Origin: Streptomycetaceae bacterium
GTDB lineage: Bacteria > Actinomycetota > Actinomycetes > Nanopelagicales > Nanopelagicaceae
Reading direction: 5' to 3'
NCBI GenBank assembly: GCA_027483765.1
Contig: JAIXTW010000010.1
Coordinates: forward strand, 62,001 to 126,000
DNA: 64,000 nucleotides
Numbering within the stretch: the stretch's first letter is position 1; each line of letters opens with the position of its first letter. Below, piece after piece: positions 1-10,466 of the stretch. The notes below the pieces were generated by a model that made no database searches, was not told the DNA's origin, and saw nothing but the letters and a program-made list of their open reading frames with translations. A program made the position numbers and the translations under genes.

Positions 1-5
1 TCATT

Positions 6-485
6 TCATATCCCTTTTTCTAGAGCTGCAGACTGCGGCGTTTTATCAAGAGCAAATTTACTTTGTGGGTAGCGAAAAAGATAAATCCCAAGGGCCAATA
101 ATCCCGTGTCACGCAGGAGTGGTGTGAGGTAGTTAGCAGTTCCAGGCGCAACTTGGCCTCCTCCACCAAAGCACCCACAGTCAATGGAGAGCCCACGTGC
201 CCAAGCCTGTGAGATTCCGATGACAAAAACCACCATCAGTAAAGCGCTCAAGGCTGCCGAATACCGAATGCCAGCTCCGAGAATAAGTAGTAGGCCCATG
301 CCAATTTCAAAGAATGGAAGAACGATGCCGATGAAATTTGCAAGTGGCACCGGCAGCATTTCATAAGCACGTACTGCCATCTGCGACTTATCTAGCTCAT
401 CAAATTTGAGGTAGCCAGCAAGCAGGAGAACGCCCCCTAAAACTAGGCGTGCGAGCAGGCCGAACCAGAGTTGTACTTGCCTCAT
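6..485 (-). CDS. MauE/DoxX-family membrane protein
   Basis: Integral membrane protein of 159 residues with about four hydrophobic segments, starting MRQVQLWFGLLARLVLGGVL. It resembles the MauE/DoxX group, whose members often work with thioredoxin-like partners in disulfide or redox handling. A Cys-Gly-Cys motif (DCGCFGG, near residue 102) sits between two membrane segments and could be redox active. It is the last complete gene of the his-trp block, and its ATG overlaps the end of trpA by 4 bp, so it is probably cotranscribed. Another ATG lies at position 4 on the same strand, so a further gene may continue off the window. The exact function is unknown; family-level assignment only. Confidence 0.75.
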   Translation of the reverse strand: MRQVQLWFGLLARLVLGGVLLLAGYLKFDELDKSQMAVRAYEMLPVPLANFIGIVLPFFEIGMGLLLILGAGIRYSAALSALLMVVFVIGISQAWARGLSIDCGCFGGGGQVAPGTANYLTPLLRDTGLLALGIYLFRYPQSKFALDKTPQSAALEKGI

Positions 486-1285
486 CGTCCTTCACGAACT
501 CCCTGCGCAAGTTCCTTCGCGAGTTGGCGAACCTGAGCCAATCCACTTTCTTCATCTGGGGATTCAAGTAACTTATTAATGAAGGCTGATCCGACAATTA
601 CGCCATCGGCATATGCAGCAACGCCCTTCGCCTGTTCGCGCGTGGAAACTCCAAGCCCAACTGCCACTGCAGTTTCGGTGCTCTTTCGGATTCGTGCCAC
701 GAGATCTGGAGCACCGGATGAAACACTGGTTCGGGTTCCGGTCACGCCCATCAGTGAAGCTGCGTAAACGAATCCACTGCAATGACTTGTTACTCGTTCC
801 AACCGCGCATCATTTGTACTTGGTGCAACCACGTAGATTGAGTTGATTTCACTCTGTTCCACAGCCGATTCCCACGCAGCTGATTCTTCAATTGTCAGAT
901 CGGGGGTAATGACGCCAGATCCACCATTATCTGTAATTGCCTGAGCGAACTTTTCTACTCCGTACTTTTCAATCGGATTCCAATACGTCATGACAACTGC
1001 CGGTACACCTAAATCGGTGGCGTACTTAAGCGCCTCAAAAACTTCTTTCGCACCCGTGCCCTGAGATAACGCCTGATCGGCGGCAGCTTGAATAGTCGGT
1101 CCATCCATTACTGGGTCGCTATACGGGAATCCGATTTCGATTGCATCGACACCGCCATCGACAAAAGCCTGAATTACTTTCTTACATCCCTCTTGCGTAG
1201 GAAATCCGGCCGGAATGTAAGCAATCAAAGCTGCGCGATTTTCGCCGCGAACAGTAGTGAAAAGGTTTTCCAGCGGTGTACTCAT
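482..1285 (-). CDS. trpA: tryptophan synthase alpha subunit
   Basis: Cleaves indole-3-glycerol phosphate to indole and glyceraldehyde 3-phosphate, passing indole to TrpB in the cytosolic alpha2-beta2 complex. The 267-residue protein is a full-length TIM barrel. The signature around residues 46-60 (AIEIGFPYSDPVMDGPTIQ) carries the catalytic Glu (E51) and the Asp of the DPVMDG loop (D61), and the phosphate-binding GLGVST segment lies near residue 212. The ATG directly abuts the trpB stop codon, as expected for translational coupling and equal subunit production. Nothing unusual is seen. Confidence 0.97.
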   Translation of the reverse strand: MSTPLENLFTTVRGENRAALIAYIPAGFPTQEGCKKVIQAFVDGGVDAIEIGFPYSDPVMDGPTIQAAADQALSQGTGAKEVFEALKYATDLGVPAVVMTYWNPIEKYGVEKFAQAITDNGGSGVITPDLTIEESAAWESAVEQSEINSIYVVAPSTNDARLERVTSHCSGFVYAASLMGVTGTRTSVSSGAPDLVARIRKSTETAVAVGLGVSTREQAKGVAAYADGVIVGSAFINKLLESPDEESGLAQVRQLAKELAQGVREGR

Positions 1286-2509
1286 TTAGAGCGGGATTCC
1301 AAAGTACTGCGCCGCAGTCTGGACATCTTTATCTCCACGACCTGAGAGATTAATAAGAATGATTGCATCTGGTCCAAGTTCTTTACCTACCTGCATCGCA
1401 CCAGCTAGCGCATGTGCAGTTTCAATCGCAGGAATGATTCCTTCAGTTCTCGACAAAATTGAGAAAGCTTCCATCGCTTGCGCATCTGTAATCGCGCGGT
1501 ATTCAGCTCTTCCGATGTCATGAAGAAATGCGTGCTCTGGTCCAACACCTGGATAGTCAAGGCCGGCAGAGATTGAGTGAGATTCGATTGTCTGCCCATT
1601 GGCATCTTGCAAAACGTAGGTGCGATTTCCGTGAAGCACTCCCGGTGAACCACCGGTAATGGTGGCTGCATGGCGACCAGTTTCTACGCCATCGCCAGCT
1701 GCCTCTAACCCGATGAGTCGGACGGATTCATCAGAGATAAAGCGATGGAAAATTCCAATTGCGTTGGAGCCGCCACCTACGCACGCCATAACAACGTCAG
1801 GTAAACGTCCGGTGAGCGCCAAGACTTGCTCACGTGATTCTTCGCCAATGATTTTATGGAAATCACGAACCATCGAAGGAAATGGATGTGGTCCGGCAAC
1901 AGTACCCAACATGTAGTGGGTCGTTTCAACGTTGGTAACCCAATCGCGCATCGCTTCATTGATGGCATCTTTGAGAGTTCGTGAACCCGATGTCACTGGA
2001 ACAACCTGTGCACCAAGTAACTTCATTCGCGCGACATTGAGTGATTGACGTCGCGTATCTTCTTCACCCATGTAGACAACACATTCAAGGCCCATGAGTG
2101 CAGCGGCCGTTGCCGAGGCAACTCCATGTTGACCCGCACCAGTTTCAGCAATAATGCGCTTCTTGCCCATGCGCTTTGTGAGAAGCGCTTGGCCTAAAAC
2201 GTTATTAATTTTATGACTTCCGGTGTGATTGAGATCTTCTCGTTTGAGAAGTATGCGCGCTCCACCTGCTTGCTCAGAAAATCTCTTCGCCTCTGTAATG
2301 ATGCTTGGTCGACCTGTGTAGGTGCGATGTAACTCTGCGAGTTCTGCAATAAAAGTTGGATCAGTCTGAGCAAAAAGTCTTGCCGCATCTAACTCTTCAA
2401 GTGCGCCAATCAGCGCTTCCGGAACAAAGCGACCGCCGTAGGGACCAAAATGCCCGGCAATCTCAGCTATTGCTGCTGCCTGGATTGCGCTCTCCTGCGT
2501 TGTCGTCAT
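1286..2509 (-). CDS. trpB: tryptophan synthase beta subunit
   Basis: PLP enzyme that condenses indole with L-serine to make tryptophan. The 407-residue length is normal. The PLP lysine is in [15 protein letters not shown] (near residue 100), the GAGQHG motif follows near residue 124, and the phosphate-binding [10 protein letters not shown] loop is near residue 243. It lies between trpC (10 bp upstream) and trpA (abutting), the usual actinobacterial order. A GGGGG-rich stretch just before the ATG can act as ribosome-binding site. Confidence 0.97.
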   Translation of the reverse strand: MTTTQESAIQAAAIAEIAGHFGPYGGRFVPEALIGALEELDAARLFAQTDPTFIAELAELHRTYTGRPSIITEAKRFSEQAGGARILLKREDLNHTGSHKINNVLGQALLTKRMGKKRIIAETGAGQHGVASATAAALMGLECVVYMGEEDTRRQSLNVARMKLLGAQVVPVTSGSRTLKDAINEAMRDWVTNVETTHYMLGTVAGPHPFPSMVRDFHKIIGEESREQVLALTGRLPDVVMACVGGGSNAIGIFHRFISDESVRLIGLEAAGDGVETGRHAATITGGSPGVLHGNRTYVLQDANGQTIESHSISAGLDYPGVGPEHAFLHDIGRAEYRAITDAQAMEAFSILSRTEGIIPAIETAHALAGAMQVGKELGPDAIILINLSGRGDKDVQTAAQYFGIPL

Positions 2510-2519
2510 GCCCCCAAGA

Positions 2520-3293
2520 CTACCGGCGACCTAGCAATTCCTGCATGGCGGAAATCGGATCCCCAGACTTCACGAGGGTTTCACCGACCAAAATCACAGA
2601 GGCGCCAGCGGCCTGCGCGCCCTGAACATCGCTGCGGGTGGCGATTCCGGACTCAGCCACTCGAATAATCTCAGCAGGAATTTGCGGAATGAGATCTGCA
2701 AAAGCCTTCGTATCTACATCGAGTGTTTTCAGATTCCGGGAGTTGATTCCAATCATTCGGGGTGAAATCTCCATCGCACTTTCCAGTTCTTGCGCGGTGT
2801 GGACTTCAATCAACGATGCCATGGAAAGTTCGCAAGAAAGATCGTAAAAATCCTTCAACTGTGAGCGAGAGAGAGCTGCCACGATGAGCAAGACGATATC
2901 GGCTCCGTGCGCGCGAGCTTCCAGGAACTGATATTCATCGACCATGAAGTCTTTACGAAGTACCGGAATAGTGACGCGATCTCGCACCGCATCAAGATCT
3001 GCAAGTGAGCCACCGAATCTACGACGTTCGGTCAGGACGCTTACTGCGGATGCGCCAGCCTCTTGATACTGCATCGCCAAAGCAGCAGGGTCGGTGATTG
3101 CAGCGAGTTCTCCTTTACTTGGAGAAGAGCGCTTTACTTCTGCGATTACATTCATTTCTGATTGCGAAAGAAAGCTATACGCATCGAGAGGTTGCGCAGC
3201 TCTCTCCATTGCTTCGTGAATCTGTGAGAGCGGAAGTCGACGCGCTGCTAAATCTTCGCGAACACCCTCAACAATGGAGGCAAGCACACTCAT
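2520..3293 (-). CDS. trpC: indole-3-glycerol phosphate synthase
   Basis: Closes the indole ring of 1-(2-carboxyphenylamino)-1-deoxyribulose 5-phosphate. The 257-residue TIM barrel is single-domain (no TrpF fusion). Family motifs include [13 protein letters not shown] near residue 50 (catalytic Glu and Lys), [12 protein letters not shown] near residue 110 and the C-terminal [11 protein letters not shown]. The ATG overlaps the stop of the small membrane protein gene upstream by 4 bp (ATGA). No separate trpF is found in the operon, so PriA is expected to supply that step. Confidence 0.96.
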   Translation of the reverse strand: MSVLASIVEGVREDLAARRLPLSQIHEAMERAAQPLDAYSFLSQSEMNVIAEVKRSSPSKGELAAITDPAALAMQYQEAGASAVSVLTERRRFGGSLADLDAVRDRVTIPVLRKDFMVDEYQFLEARAHGADIVLLIVAALSRSQLKDFYDLSCELSMASLIEVHTAQELESAMEISPRMIGINSRNLKTLDVDTKAFADLIPQIPAEIIRVAESGIATRSDVQGAQAAGASVILVGETLVKSGDPISAMQELLGRR

Positions 3294-3478
3294 GATTCTT
3301 CCTTTGTTGGGTCTTCTCCCGATGATTCCTCTGTTGTTGGATCAATTCCTTTATCGAGTGAACTCCACTGCGTAAGAGTACGTGGGGCTCGTTCGTAACG
3401 AGATGAAATTCTAAATTTGCGACTAAGCAAGATTGTTAGCCCGGCAACACATAGGAGTGAGATCAGAATTTTTGTCAT
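3290..3478 (-). CDS. small Trp-operon membrane protein
   Basis: A 62-residue protein with one N-terminal hydrophobic helix (residues 4-18, KILISLLCVAGLTILLS) followed by a basic stretch and an acidic tail. It sits between trpE and trpC, exactly where many actinobacteria carry a larger (about 200 residues) Trp-operon membrane protein of unknown function (TIGR02234/PF09534). Both neighbours are close: 2 bp after trpE's upstream side and an ATGA overlap with trpC. The tail contains two near-identical units, DPTTEES and DPTKEES. It may be a reduced version of the larger family or an unrelated small protein; there is no direct evidence of function. Confidence 0.6.
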   Translation of the reverse strand: MTKILISLLCVAGLTILLSRKFRISSRYERAPRTLTQWSSLDKGIDPTTEESSGEDPTKEES

Positions 3479-3480
3479 TC

Positions 3481-4962
3481 TTATCTCTTCATCTCATTTG
3501 CCGCTGCAATTGCGCCTAAGACTGCTGCTGCTTTATTAAGAGTCTCATCATTTTCGGCAGCAGGATCAGAATCAGCAACAATGCCTGCTCCTGCTTGCAC
3601 GTAGGCCATACCGTTGTGCACTAGCGCGGTGCGGATGGCGATGCAGGTATCAATATTTCCGGTGAAATCAAAGTAGCCGATTGCTCCTCCGTAGAGTGCA
3701 CGTCGGGTCGGTTCGAGCGATTCAATAATCTCCATCGCTCGCGGTTTCGGTGCACCGGATAGCGTTCCGGCTGGAAATACGGCGAAGAGTGCATCAATGG
3801 GAGATTTATCGCTAGCGAGTTCGCCGACAACGGTAGAGACGATATGCATAACATGCGAATATCGTTCAATATGCATAAAGTCGATTACTTCAACTGATCC
3901 TGGTCGACAGACTCGGCCCAAGTCATTGCGCCCAAGATCTACCAGCATCAAATGCTCCGCGCGCTCTTTCGGATCGGCTAGCAACTCTTCTCCTAGGCGA
4001 AGATCTTCTTCTACTGAAGCAGAGCGTTTACGTGTGCCAGCGATGGGATGGACCATCACTTGGGTATCGGTAACTTTTACCAGCGCCTCCGGACTCGAAC
4101 CAACTACGTCATAGCCTTCTTCGAATCTGAAGAGATACATATAAGGGCTTGGGTTGTGCAACCGAAGCATGCGGTAAATATCTAAGGCGTCAGCAGAAGT
4201 TGGCATGGAGAATCTCTGCGAAAGTACGATTTGAAATGCTTCTCCTGCCCGAATTTCTTCCTTTGCAATCTCTACCTTGCTCTTGAATTCTGCTTCGCTC
4301 ATATTCCGCTCAAAGTGTGGTTTCTCGCGAGATGGCAACTCTGAAACATCGCCAGCGATTGGTTTGAGCAACTGCGATTGCATGCGATCTAAGCGAGATA
4401 CGGCATCTAAGTAAGAATCATCTACTCGTTCGCCCGAGCCATCCCAATTAATTGCATTGGCGATCAAAATAATCGTGCCATCCGAGTGATCCATGACCAC
4501 AAGGTCACTTGTGAGCATAAATGAAATTTCCGGTAAGGCGATATCTCGTGCGGCAGTTTCAGGTAATTTTTCTAGCCTGCGTACCGCGTCGTAGCCCATA
4601 TATCCAACGAGTCCCCCAGTAAGTGTTGGTAGGCCATCAATCTTTGGTGACTTTAAATGTGCAACGCTTTCACGCAAAGCGGTAAGCGGATCGACTCCAG
4701 TTGGAACTCCGACTGGAGGTTTACCAATCCACTGTGCTTGGCCGTCTTTTTCAGTCAAAGTGGTCTGACTTGTCACTCCAATGAATGAATAACGCGACCA
4801 GACTCCCCCATGTTCGGCGGATTCCAATAGGAAGGTGCCGGGTTTATTTTGCGCCAACTTCTTATAAATATTGAGTGGGGTCTCACCATCAGCAAGGAGT
4901 TTTCGATAAACGGGGATGACATTGTGGTTCTTTGCATGCTCGCGAAACTCTTCTAAATTCAT
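3481..4962 (-). CDS. trpE: anthranilate synthase component I
   Basis: Converts chorismate to anthranilate with ammonia from a glutamine amidotransferase partner; this is the first committed step of tryptophan synthesis. The 493 residues show the C-terminal chorismate-binding fold: [40 protein letters not shown] and [18 protein letters not shown]. An [18 protein letters not shown] segment near residue 40 matches the region of the tryptophan feedback site (LLES). The start MNLEEF at 4962 is preferred because its ATG overlaps the hisI stop as ATGA; a longer frame reading back to 5013 would run into hisI. TrpG is not fused and not in the window. Confidence 0.96.
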   Translation of the reverse strand: MNLEEFREHAKNHNVIPVYRKLLADGETPLNIYKKLAQNKPGTFLLESAEHGGVWSRYSFIGVTSQTTLTEKDGQAQWIGKPPVGVPTGVDPLTALRESVAHLKSPKIDGLPTLTGGLVGYMGYDAVRRLEKLPETAARDIALPEISFMLTSDLVVMDHSDGTIILIANAINWDGSGERVDDSYLDAVSRLDRMQSQLLKPIAGDVSELPSREKPHFERNMSEAEFKSKVEIAKEEIRAGEAFQIVLSQRFSMPTSADALDIYRMLRLHNPSPYMYLFRFEEGYDVVGSSPEALVKVTDTQVMVHPIAGTRKRSASVEEDLRLGEELLADPKERAEHLMLVDLGRNDLGRVCRPGSVEVIDFMHIERYSHVMHIVSTVVGELASDKSPIDALFAVFPAGTLSGAPKPRAMEIIESLEPTRRALYGGAIGYFDFTGNIDTCIAIRTALVHNGMAYVQAGAGIVADSDPAAENDETLNKAAAVLGAIAAANEMKR

Positions 4963-5303
4963 GATGAGATGCCTATGTTCTGGTGGAAACAGGTGCGATC
5001 TCCGGTATGACACGCAGCTCCAACTTGGTCCACGCTAATCAAGAGCGCGTCTCCATCGCAATCAAGTGCAATCGAGTGCACATTCTGGAAATGACCTGAT
5101 GTTTCACCTTTAACCCAGAGTTCATTGCGACTGCGTGAAAAATAAGTTGCGCGGCCCGTTGAAAGTGTTTTCGCCAGGGATTCGGCGTTCATGTAGGCAA
5201 GCATGAGAACTTCGCGAGTATTTACATCTTGCGCAATCGCTGGGATAAGGGTTGTTGGGTCTTTTAGGAGCGCAAGAATTTCAGGTGAAAGGTCAGCGCT
5301 CAT
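4959..5303 (-). CDS. hisI: phosphoribosyl-AMP cyclohydrolase
   Basis: Opens the adenine ring of phosphoribosyl-AMP in histidine synthesis. The 114-residue protein is the single-domain form without the HisE pyrophosphohydrolase. Metal-binding motifs are visible: [29 protein letters not shown] (Asp cluster near residue 79 and the Cys residues near 97 and 104). It links the two halves of the operon: 14 bp after hisF and an ATGA overlap with trpE, so histidine and tryptophan genes are translated from the same message. Confidence 0.96.
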   Translation of the reverse strand: MSADLSPEILALLKDPTTLIPAIAQDVNTREVLMLAYMNAESLAKTLSTGRATYFSRSRNELWVKGETSGHFQNVHSIALDCDGDALLISVDQVGAACHTGDRTCFHQNIGISS

Positions 5304-5317
5304 ATGCGTATTCTGCC

Positions 5318-6091
5318 TTACGCAGTCGCGGCGTTGCGCACGGAATAATTGTGGGCAGCGAGATACTTCTTCACATCCCCTATCCGATGTACGCCAAAGT
5401 GAAAGACGCTGGCCGCGAGTAAGGCATCGGCGCCGGCATCGAGAGCTGCGCTGAAATCTTCCAGCGCCCCTGCCCCGCCACTAGCAATGAGCGGAACTTT
5501 TGCCACTTCTCGAACGGCTTTAATCATTCCGATGTCATAGCCAGCCCGGGTTCCATCTGCATCCATTGAGTTGAGCAGGATTTCGCCAACGCCAAGCGCA
5601 CATGCTTTTTCAACCCAGGCCAGCGCATCAATACCGGCGCTCTGGCGCCCACCGTGAGTTGTTACTTCAAAGCCAGATTCAGTTCGCGCCCGGCGTGCAT
5701 CAATAGAGATTACTAAAACTTGAGAACCAAATCGATCAGCAATTTCGGCAATCAGTTCTGGTCTGGCGATAGCTGCAGTATTAATACTGACTTTATCTGC
5801 TCCTGCACGTAAGAGCCGATCTACATCTTCTACGGTACGAATGCCACCACCAACAGTGAGCGGAATGAAAACTTGTTCTGCAGTACGACGCACAACATCA
5901 AGTGTTGTCTCGCGTCCCGCAACACTGGCAGAGATATCCAGAAAGGTAAGTTCGTCAGCGCCTTCCTTGTTATACAAAGCAGCCATTTCGACCGGATCAC
6001 CAGCATCAACAAGATCGGTGAAGTTAACGCCCTTTACAACTCGACCGTCGGTGACATCAAGGCAGGGAATTATTCGAACTGAAAGGCTCAT
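5318..6091 (-). CDS. hisF: imidazole glycerol phosphate synthase, cyclase subunit
   Basis: With HisH forms the synthase that turns PRFAR and glutamine-derived ammonia into imidazole glycerol phosphate and AICAR. The 257-residue TIM barrel begins with the typical [21 protein letters not shown]11 is the catalytic Asp of that motif, and the second catalytic Asp lies in [15 protein letters not shown] near residue 133. Phosphate loops TVGGGIRT and [11 protein letters not shown] are intact. Its ATG overlaps the priA stop by 4 bp. Confidence 0.97.
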   Translation of the reverse strand: MSLSVRIIPCLDVTDGRVVKGVNFTDLVDAGDPVEMAALYNKEGADELTFLDISASVAGRETTLDVVRRTAEQVFIPLTVGGGIRTVEDVDRLLRAGADKVSINTAAIARPELIAEIADRFGSQVLVISIDARRARTESGFEVTTHGGRQSAGIDALAWVEKACALGVGEILLNSMDADGTRAGYDIGMIKAVREVAKVPLIASGGAGALEDFSAALDAGADALLAASVFHFGVHRIGDVKKYLAAHNYSVRNAATA

Positions 6092-6822
6092 GCTTGAGTC
6101 TGGGCAATCGCTTGCTGGAGAGTGAAGGCACCTGCATATAAAGCTTTACCAACTATCGCGCCTTCTACACCTATTGCATGTAACGCCGATAGCGCGGCAA
6201 TATCGGCAAGCGAGGATATTCCACCCGATGCGACTACCGGCTTCTTGGTAACTGCACATACCTCTTTGAGTAAATTGATATTCGGTCCTTGAAGTGTTCC
6301 ATCTTTGGTTACATCAGTAACGACATAACGCGCACATCCGTTACGTTCTAATCGCTCAATAGTTTCGAACAGATCGCCACCTTCTTTGGTCCACCCTCGT
6401 GCTGCCAGTACATGTCCCCGAACATCAAGGCCCACTGCAATACGATCACCGTGTTCAGAAATTATCCGCGCGGTCCACTCAGGATTTTCTAGCGCCGCAG
6501 TTCCGAGATTGACACGTGTACAACCAGTTGCAAGCGCTCTAGCGAGTGATTCATCGTCACGGATTCCACCGGAAAGCTCCACCTTGATATCAAGCTTGCC
6601 TACAACCTCGGCTAAGAGCGCGCTGTTCTCGCCCCGTCCGAAAGCTGCATCGAGGTCGACTAAGTGAAGCCATTCGGCGCCAGCCGCTTGAAATTCAAGA
6701 GCGACTTCCAGCGGATTGCCGTAGGCGGTTTCAGCGCTGAGCTCACCTTGTACAAGTCTGACAGCTCGAGCATCTTTAACATCTACAGCTGGAAGTAACT
6801 CTAAATAATTCGATTGAGTCAT
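6088..6822 (-). CDS. priA: phosphoribosyl isomerase, HisA/PriA type
   Basis: Isomerises ProFAR to PRFAR for histidine synthesis and, in actinobacteria that lack trpF, also phosphoribosylanthranilate for tryptophan synthesis. Visible features are the N-terminal [19 protein letters not shown] (general base Asp), the central [16 protein letters not shown] and [16 protein letters not shown] (second catalytic Asp), and phosphate loop [10 protein letters not shown]. The start [15 protein letters not shown] at 6822 is chosen over the upstream ATG at 6837 because it overlaps the hisH stop as ATGA. Its location in a combined his-trp operon without trpF supports the dual role, although substrate choice is inferred. 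Confidence 0.93.
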   Translation of the reverse strand: MTQSNYLELLPAVDVKDARAVRLVQGELSAETAYGNPLEVALEFQAAGAEWLHLVDLDAAFGRGENSALLAEVVGKLDIKVELSGGIRDDESLARALATGCTRVNLGTAALENPEWTARIISEHGDRIAVGLDVRGHVLAARGWTKEGGDLFETIERLERNGCARYVVTDVTKDGTLQGPNINLLKEVCAVTKKPVVASGGISSLADIAALSALHAIGVEGAIVGKALYAGAFTLQQAIAQTQA

Positions 6823-7412
6823 AGCGTCTGCGTCCAATTCTTAATCAAATGTAATCCGGCATCGGATGACTTTTCGGGGTGAAACTGAGTAGCGGTCAGA
6901 GCACCATCTTCAACCGCAGCGATGAAATCTTCGCTGTGATTAGAAAGAGATGACATGGCACCGACTGCTTTCTTTGCCGCATAAGAATGTACAAAGTAGA
7001 AAGATTGATCTTCAACGCCAGCAAAGAGCGCGCTACCTGCCGCCGCGCGAACGGTATTCCATCCCATATGGGGCAAAATCGGGGCATCGATTTTTTCTAC
7101 TGTTGCATCCCACATTCCAACACCAGCATGGTCACCATGCTCAATTCCGCGAGAAAAAAGAATTTGCATCCCAACACAGATACCTAGCGTGGGGCGCTTG
7201 GCAGCGACTCGTTCACGCACTAACTGATCTCCACGCACTTTGATAAGCCCCTGCATGCACGCTGCAAATGCTCCAACACCTGGAACAACAAGTCCTTCGG
7301 CGTTGAGGGCAAGATCGTAATCAGAGGTAATTACTACCTCTTTACCTGATGTTTCAAAGGCGCGTTGAGCCGATCGGAGATTTCCAGATCCGTAATCAAG
7401 AATTGCAATCAC
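6819..7412 (-). CDS. hisH: imidazole glycerol phosphate synthase, glutaminase subunit
   Basis: Class I glutamine amidotransferase supplying ammonia to HisF. The triad is visible: Cys in [15 protein letters not shown], and His and Glu in [14 protein letters not shown] near the C terminus. GTG at 7412 ([15 protein letters not shown]) is the best start because it gives the usual HisH N terminus and follows the hisB stop by 4 bp. The open frame back to 7478 would overlap hisB and adds residues not seen in the family. With this start the protein has 197 residues. Confidence 0.93.
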   Translation of the reverse strand: MIAILDYGSGNLRSAQRAFETSGKEVVITSDYDLALNAEGLVVPGVGAFAACMQGLIKVRGDQLVRERVAAKRPTLGICVGMQILFSRGIEHGDHAGVGMWDATVEKIDAPILPHMGWNTVRAAAGSALFAGVEDQSFYFVHSYAAKKAVGAMSSLSNHSEDFIAAVEDGALTATQFHPEKSSDAGLHLIKNWTQTL

Positions 7413-7416
7413 GTAT

Positions 7417-8001
7417 TTAGAGTGAGCCCTTTGTTGAAGGTATTCCTGATACTCGTGAATCGAGTGCAACCGCATCACGTAGCGCGCGAGCTACCGCTTT
7501 AAATTGCGCTTCAAATACGTGGTGAGCGTTGCGACCTTCAAGTACTCGAACGTGCAGCGCGATTCGCGCCTCTGCCACGATGGACTCCCAGATGTGCTTA
7601 CCGAGAGTCGTATCAAAGGTGCCGATAAGTTCAACAATTTCAGGTTGGCGATGTACCAAGTACGGACGGCCAGATAAATCAACCGCCGCCTGCACAAGTA
7701 CTTCATCTAGCGGAACCATGGCATCACCGAAGCGACGAATTCCAGCTTTATCCCCTAGCGCTTCGCGAAGTGCCTGACCGAATGCAAGAGAGGTATCTTC
7801 AACTGTGTGGTGTGAATCGACATCTACATCACCGGTTGTCTTGACTGTGAGATTAAATCCTGAGTGTTTTCCTAGTTGCGAAAGCATGTGGTCAAAGAAT
7901 GGGACGCCGGTATCGACCGAGATTTCGCCAGAGCCATCGAGGTTGATTTCAACAAGAACGCTAGATTCCTTGGTTGTGCGTTCAACGCGAGCTGTTCTCA
8001 T
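7417..8001 (-). CDS. hisB: imidazoleglycerol-phosphate dehydratase
   Basis: Dehydrates imidazole glycerol phosphate to imidazole acetol phosphate using Mn2+. The 194-residue protein is the dehydratase domain alone, without a histidinol phosphatase domain. Metal-binding His-rich motifs are intact: [27 protein letters not shown], and [20 protein letters not shown]. The start [12 protein letters not shown] at 8001 overlaps the hisC stop (ATGA); an upstream ATG at 8019 exists but would lie inside hisC. Confidence 0.96.
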   Translation of the reverse strand: MRTARVERTTKESSVLVEINLDGSGEISVDTGVPFFDHMLSQLGKHSGFNLTVKTTGDVDVDSHHTVEDTSLAFGQALREALGDKAGIRRFGDAMVPLDEVLVQAAVDLSGRPYLVHRQPEIVELIGTFDTTLGKHIWESIVAEARIALHVRVLEGRNAHHVFEAQFKAVARALRDAVALDSRVSGIPSTKGSL

Positions 8002-9110
8002 ATTTCTACTCCTAGACATTGCGATAGCGAATCAATAAATCTTTTATTCTCGGCTTCACTGCCAATGGTGACTCTCAAGTGACCCAATAATCCCACATCT
8101 CGAATCAAAACCCCCCGATCAAGGAGCGCCTGCCAGAGATCAGCAGCTGACTGTTCAAATCCGGTGAAAAGAAGAAAATTGGCACTACTTGGAAGAACAG
8201 TGAGCCCTAAATCTTCCAACTCTTGCACCATCTGAATGCGGGAAGTTCGGAGCTGAGCCACAGTGCCAAGTAATTCCGCCCTGAAATCGATAGCGACTTC
8301 GCCAGCTGCTTGAGTGAGAGAACTGAGGTGATACGGCAGGCGAACAAGGAACATGGCATCGATGACAGATGGATGTGCAACCAGATATCCCACACGCGCA
8401 CCAGCGAATGCAAATGCCTTACTCATTGTGCGGATAACAACAATGTGCGGATACTTCTCAATCAAAGTGATTGCAGAAGTCTCATCTGAGAACTCGGCAT
8501 ACGCCTCATCAACCACCAGTAGCCCTGGGGTATTTATGGCCAACTTCTCAATTTCGGCCAGGGTAATTGCGGAGCCAGTTGGATTATTGGGGGTCGTTAT
8601 AAATGTAAGTGATGGCTTGGAACTTTGAATCTGCGCAATCGCACTATCGACATCGAGTGAATAGTCGGGGCGGCGAGATCCATTTGTCCACGCAACCTGA
8701 CATACGCGAGCGATGAGCGGATGCATGGAATAAGAAGGAGTGAAGCCGATAGCTGAGCCTCCCCCGAAGGCAAGAAATAGCGATTGAATAATCTCGTTAC
8801 TTCCATTTGCGACCCAGATATTTTCGGATTTCATAGTTGTGGTAGATAGTTCATTGACAAAATCTGCCAATTTGCTGCGTAGCGCAACCGCGTCGCGATC
8901 AGGATATCGATTGAGGTTCCTCGCAACGAGTGCAATTTTCGCAGCTATCGCTTGCGCCAGTGCTGGTGAGGGCGCATAAGGATTTTCGTTGGTGTTCATG
9001 ACTGCATCGGCTGGAAGTTGTGGTGCACCGTACGGTGAAAGTTCGCGCAAATTTCCTCGCAACGGCAACCATGATGGCCAATTCTGGCTCGTCTTATTCT
9101 GCTGTGTCAT
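7998..9110 (-). CDS. hisC: histidinol-phosphate aminotransferase
   Basis: PLP aminotransferase that makes histidinol phosphate from imidazole acetol phosphate and glutamate. The 370-residue fold type I protein has [10 protein letters not shown] near residue 40, TPNNPTGS near residue 173 and the PLP lysine in [16 protein letters not shown] near residue 232. The ATG overlaps the hisD stop by 4 bp. Confidence 0.96.
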   Translation of the reverse strand: MTQQNKTSQNWPSWLPLRGNLRELSPYGAPQLPADAVMNTNENPYAPSPALAQAIAAKIALVARNLNRYPDRDAVALRSKLADFVNELSTTTMKSENIWVANGSNEIIQSLFLAFGGGSAIGFTPSYSMHPLIARVCQVAWTNGSRRPDYSLDVDSAIAQIQSSKPSLTFITTPNNPTGSAITLAEIEKLAINTPGLLVVDEAYAEFSDETSAITLIEKYPHIVVIRTMSKAFAFAGARVGYLVAHPSVIDAMFLVRLPYHLSSLTQAAGEVAIDFRAELLGTVAQLRTSRIQMVQELEDLGLTVLPSSANFLLFTGFEQSAADLWQALLDRGVLIRDVGLLGHLRVTIGSEAENKRFIDSLSQCLGVEI

Positions 9111-10414
9111 AAATTTTCCATTCGAGCACTCATCGCTTCGCCGTGAGCTGGCAAATCTTCGGCTTCTGCAAGTGTGATAACTGTTGGCGCAATATCAGTG
9201 AATGCCTTCTGGTCGTATTCAATAAAATGCAATCCACGTAGGAATGTTTGAACTGAGAGTCCACTGCTATGACATGCACATCCTCCAGTTGGCAATACGT
9301 GGTTAGAACCAGCTGAATAGTCACCGAGTGAAACTGGTGAGAACCGGCCAATAAATACCGCACCAGCGTTACGAATTTTGCCAGCGTCGGCCGATGAGTT
9401 TTTGGTGTGAATCTCTAAGTGCTCAGCGGCATAGGCGTTAACAACATCTAGGCCCTGGTCGACGGAATCAACCAGTGCGATGGCAGATTGAATGCCTGAG
9501 AGTGCAATGCGTATGCGCTCTGCATGTTTTGTTTTAGCCACACGGAGTTCTAACTCAGTGCGAACATCTGCGGCCAATTTCTCGGAGGTAGTGACTAAGA
9601 CTGCAGCTGCAATAACATCGTGCTCTGCCTGGCTGATGAGATCTGCCGCCACATCCGATGCTAGCGCGCTCTCGTCAGCCAAGATTGCAATCTCTGTCGG
9701 GCCCGCCTCAGAATCAATTCCGATAACTCCACGCAATGCACGTTTTGCCGCCGCTACATAAATATTCCCTGGACCAGTAACTAAATCAGCTTTTGCGCAG
9801 AGGTCTTTCATGCCATATCCGAAGAGTGCAATCGCTTGCGCGCCACCAACTGCATACACCTCAGTAACTCCAAGAAGTGCGCAGGTGGCGAGAATAGTTG
9901 GGTGCGGCAATCCACCAAACTCTTTCTGTGGTGGCGAGGCAACGGCAATACTAGAAACTTTCGCTATCTGTGCTGGAATCACATTCATCATGACGCTACT
10001 TGGGTAGACCGCTCGACCACCTGGTACGTAGAGCCCAACGCGATCGACCGGAATCCATTTCTCAGTAACAACTCCACCGTCGACAACTGTGGTCTTGGTT
10101 TCGTTGCGAATTTGATCTGTATGCACCGTACGAATTCGAGCAGCCGATACTTCCAGGGCGGTGCGGATCGCTGGATCAAGTTGGGCCAGCGCATCATCGA
10201 GTGCTGCCTTCGGAACTCGAATGGAAGGCGGTGTAACTCCGTCAAACTCTTGCGCAAGGGCGACCAGATCAGATTCGTCTCCTTCGCGAACACGTTTCAA
10301 AATCGGTTCGATAGCGATCATTGCTTGTGCAACATCAAGGGTGGCGCGCGGCAATAAAGCCTGATAGCCGGCCTTATCAAGAGATTGTCCACGGAGATCA
10401 ACGGTGCGAATCAC
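9107..10414 (-). CDS. hisD: histidinol dehydrogenase
   Basis: Zn-dependent NAD enzyme oxidising histidinol to histidine in two steps. The 435-residue protein shows [19 protein letters not shown], the long family signature around [18 protein letters not shown] and the Zn/substrate region [15 protein letters not shown], with [10 protein letters not shown] near residue 330. It starts with GTG at 10414 and heads the his-trp operon. A TAGACT hexamer lies exactly 6 nt upstream of this GTG with no Shine-Dalgarno, suggesting a leaderless message. hisG and hisE are not in the window. Confidence 0.97.
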   Translation of the reverse strand: MIRTVDLRGQSLDKAGYQALLPRATLDVAQAMIAIEPILKRVREGDESDLVALAQEFDGVTPPSIRVPKAALDDALAQLDPAIRTALEVSAARIRTVHTDQIRNETKTTVVDGGVVTEKWIPVDRVGLYVPGGRAVYPSSVMMNVIPAQIAKVSSIAVASPPQKEFGGLPHPTILATCALLGVTEVYAVGGAQAIALFGYGMKDLCAKADLVTGPGNIYVAAAKRALRGVIGIDSEAGPTEIAILADESALASDVAADLISQAEHDVIAAAVLVTTSEKLAADVRTELELRVAKTKHAERIRIALSGIQSAIALVDSVDQGLDVVNAYAAEHLEIHTKNSSADAGKIRNAGAVFIGRFSPVSLGDYSAGSNHVLPTGGCACHSSGLSVQTFLRGLHFIEYDQKAFTDIAPTVITLAEAEDLPAHGEAMSARMENL

Positions 10415-10420
10415 TGCGCC

Positions 10421-10426
10421 AGTCTA
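10421..10426 (-). promoter_or_regulatory. probable -10 element of the his-trp operon
   Basis: The minus strand reads TAGACT, six bases (GGCGCA), then the GTG of hisD. The TANNNT form and 6-nt spacing place the transcription start on or next to the start codon, so the operon mRNA is probably leaderless. No -35 match was recognised. Confidence 0.6.
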
Positions 10427-10466
10427 CTTTGATAGGTGGTGGGTGCGAGACGCGATTATGTAAGAG

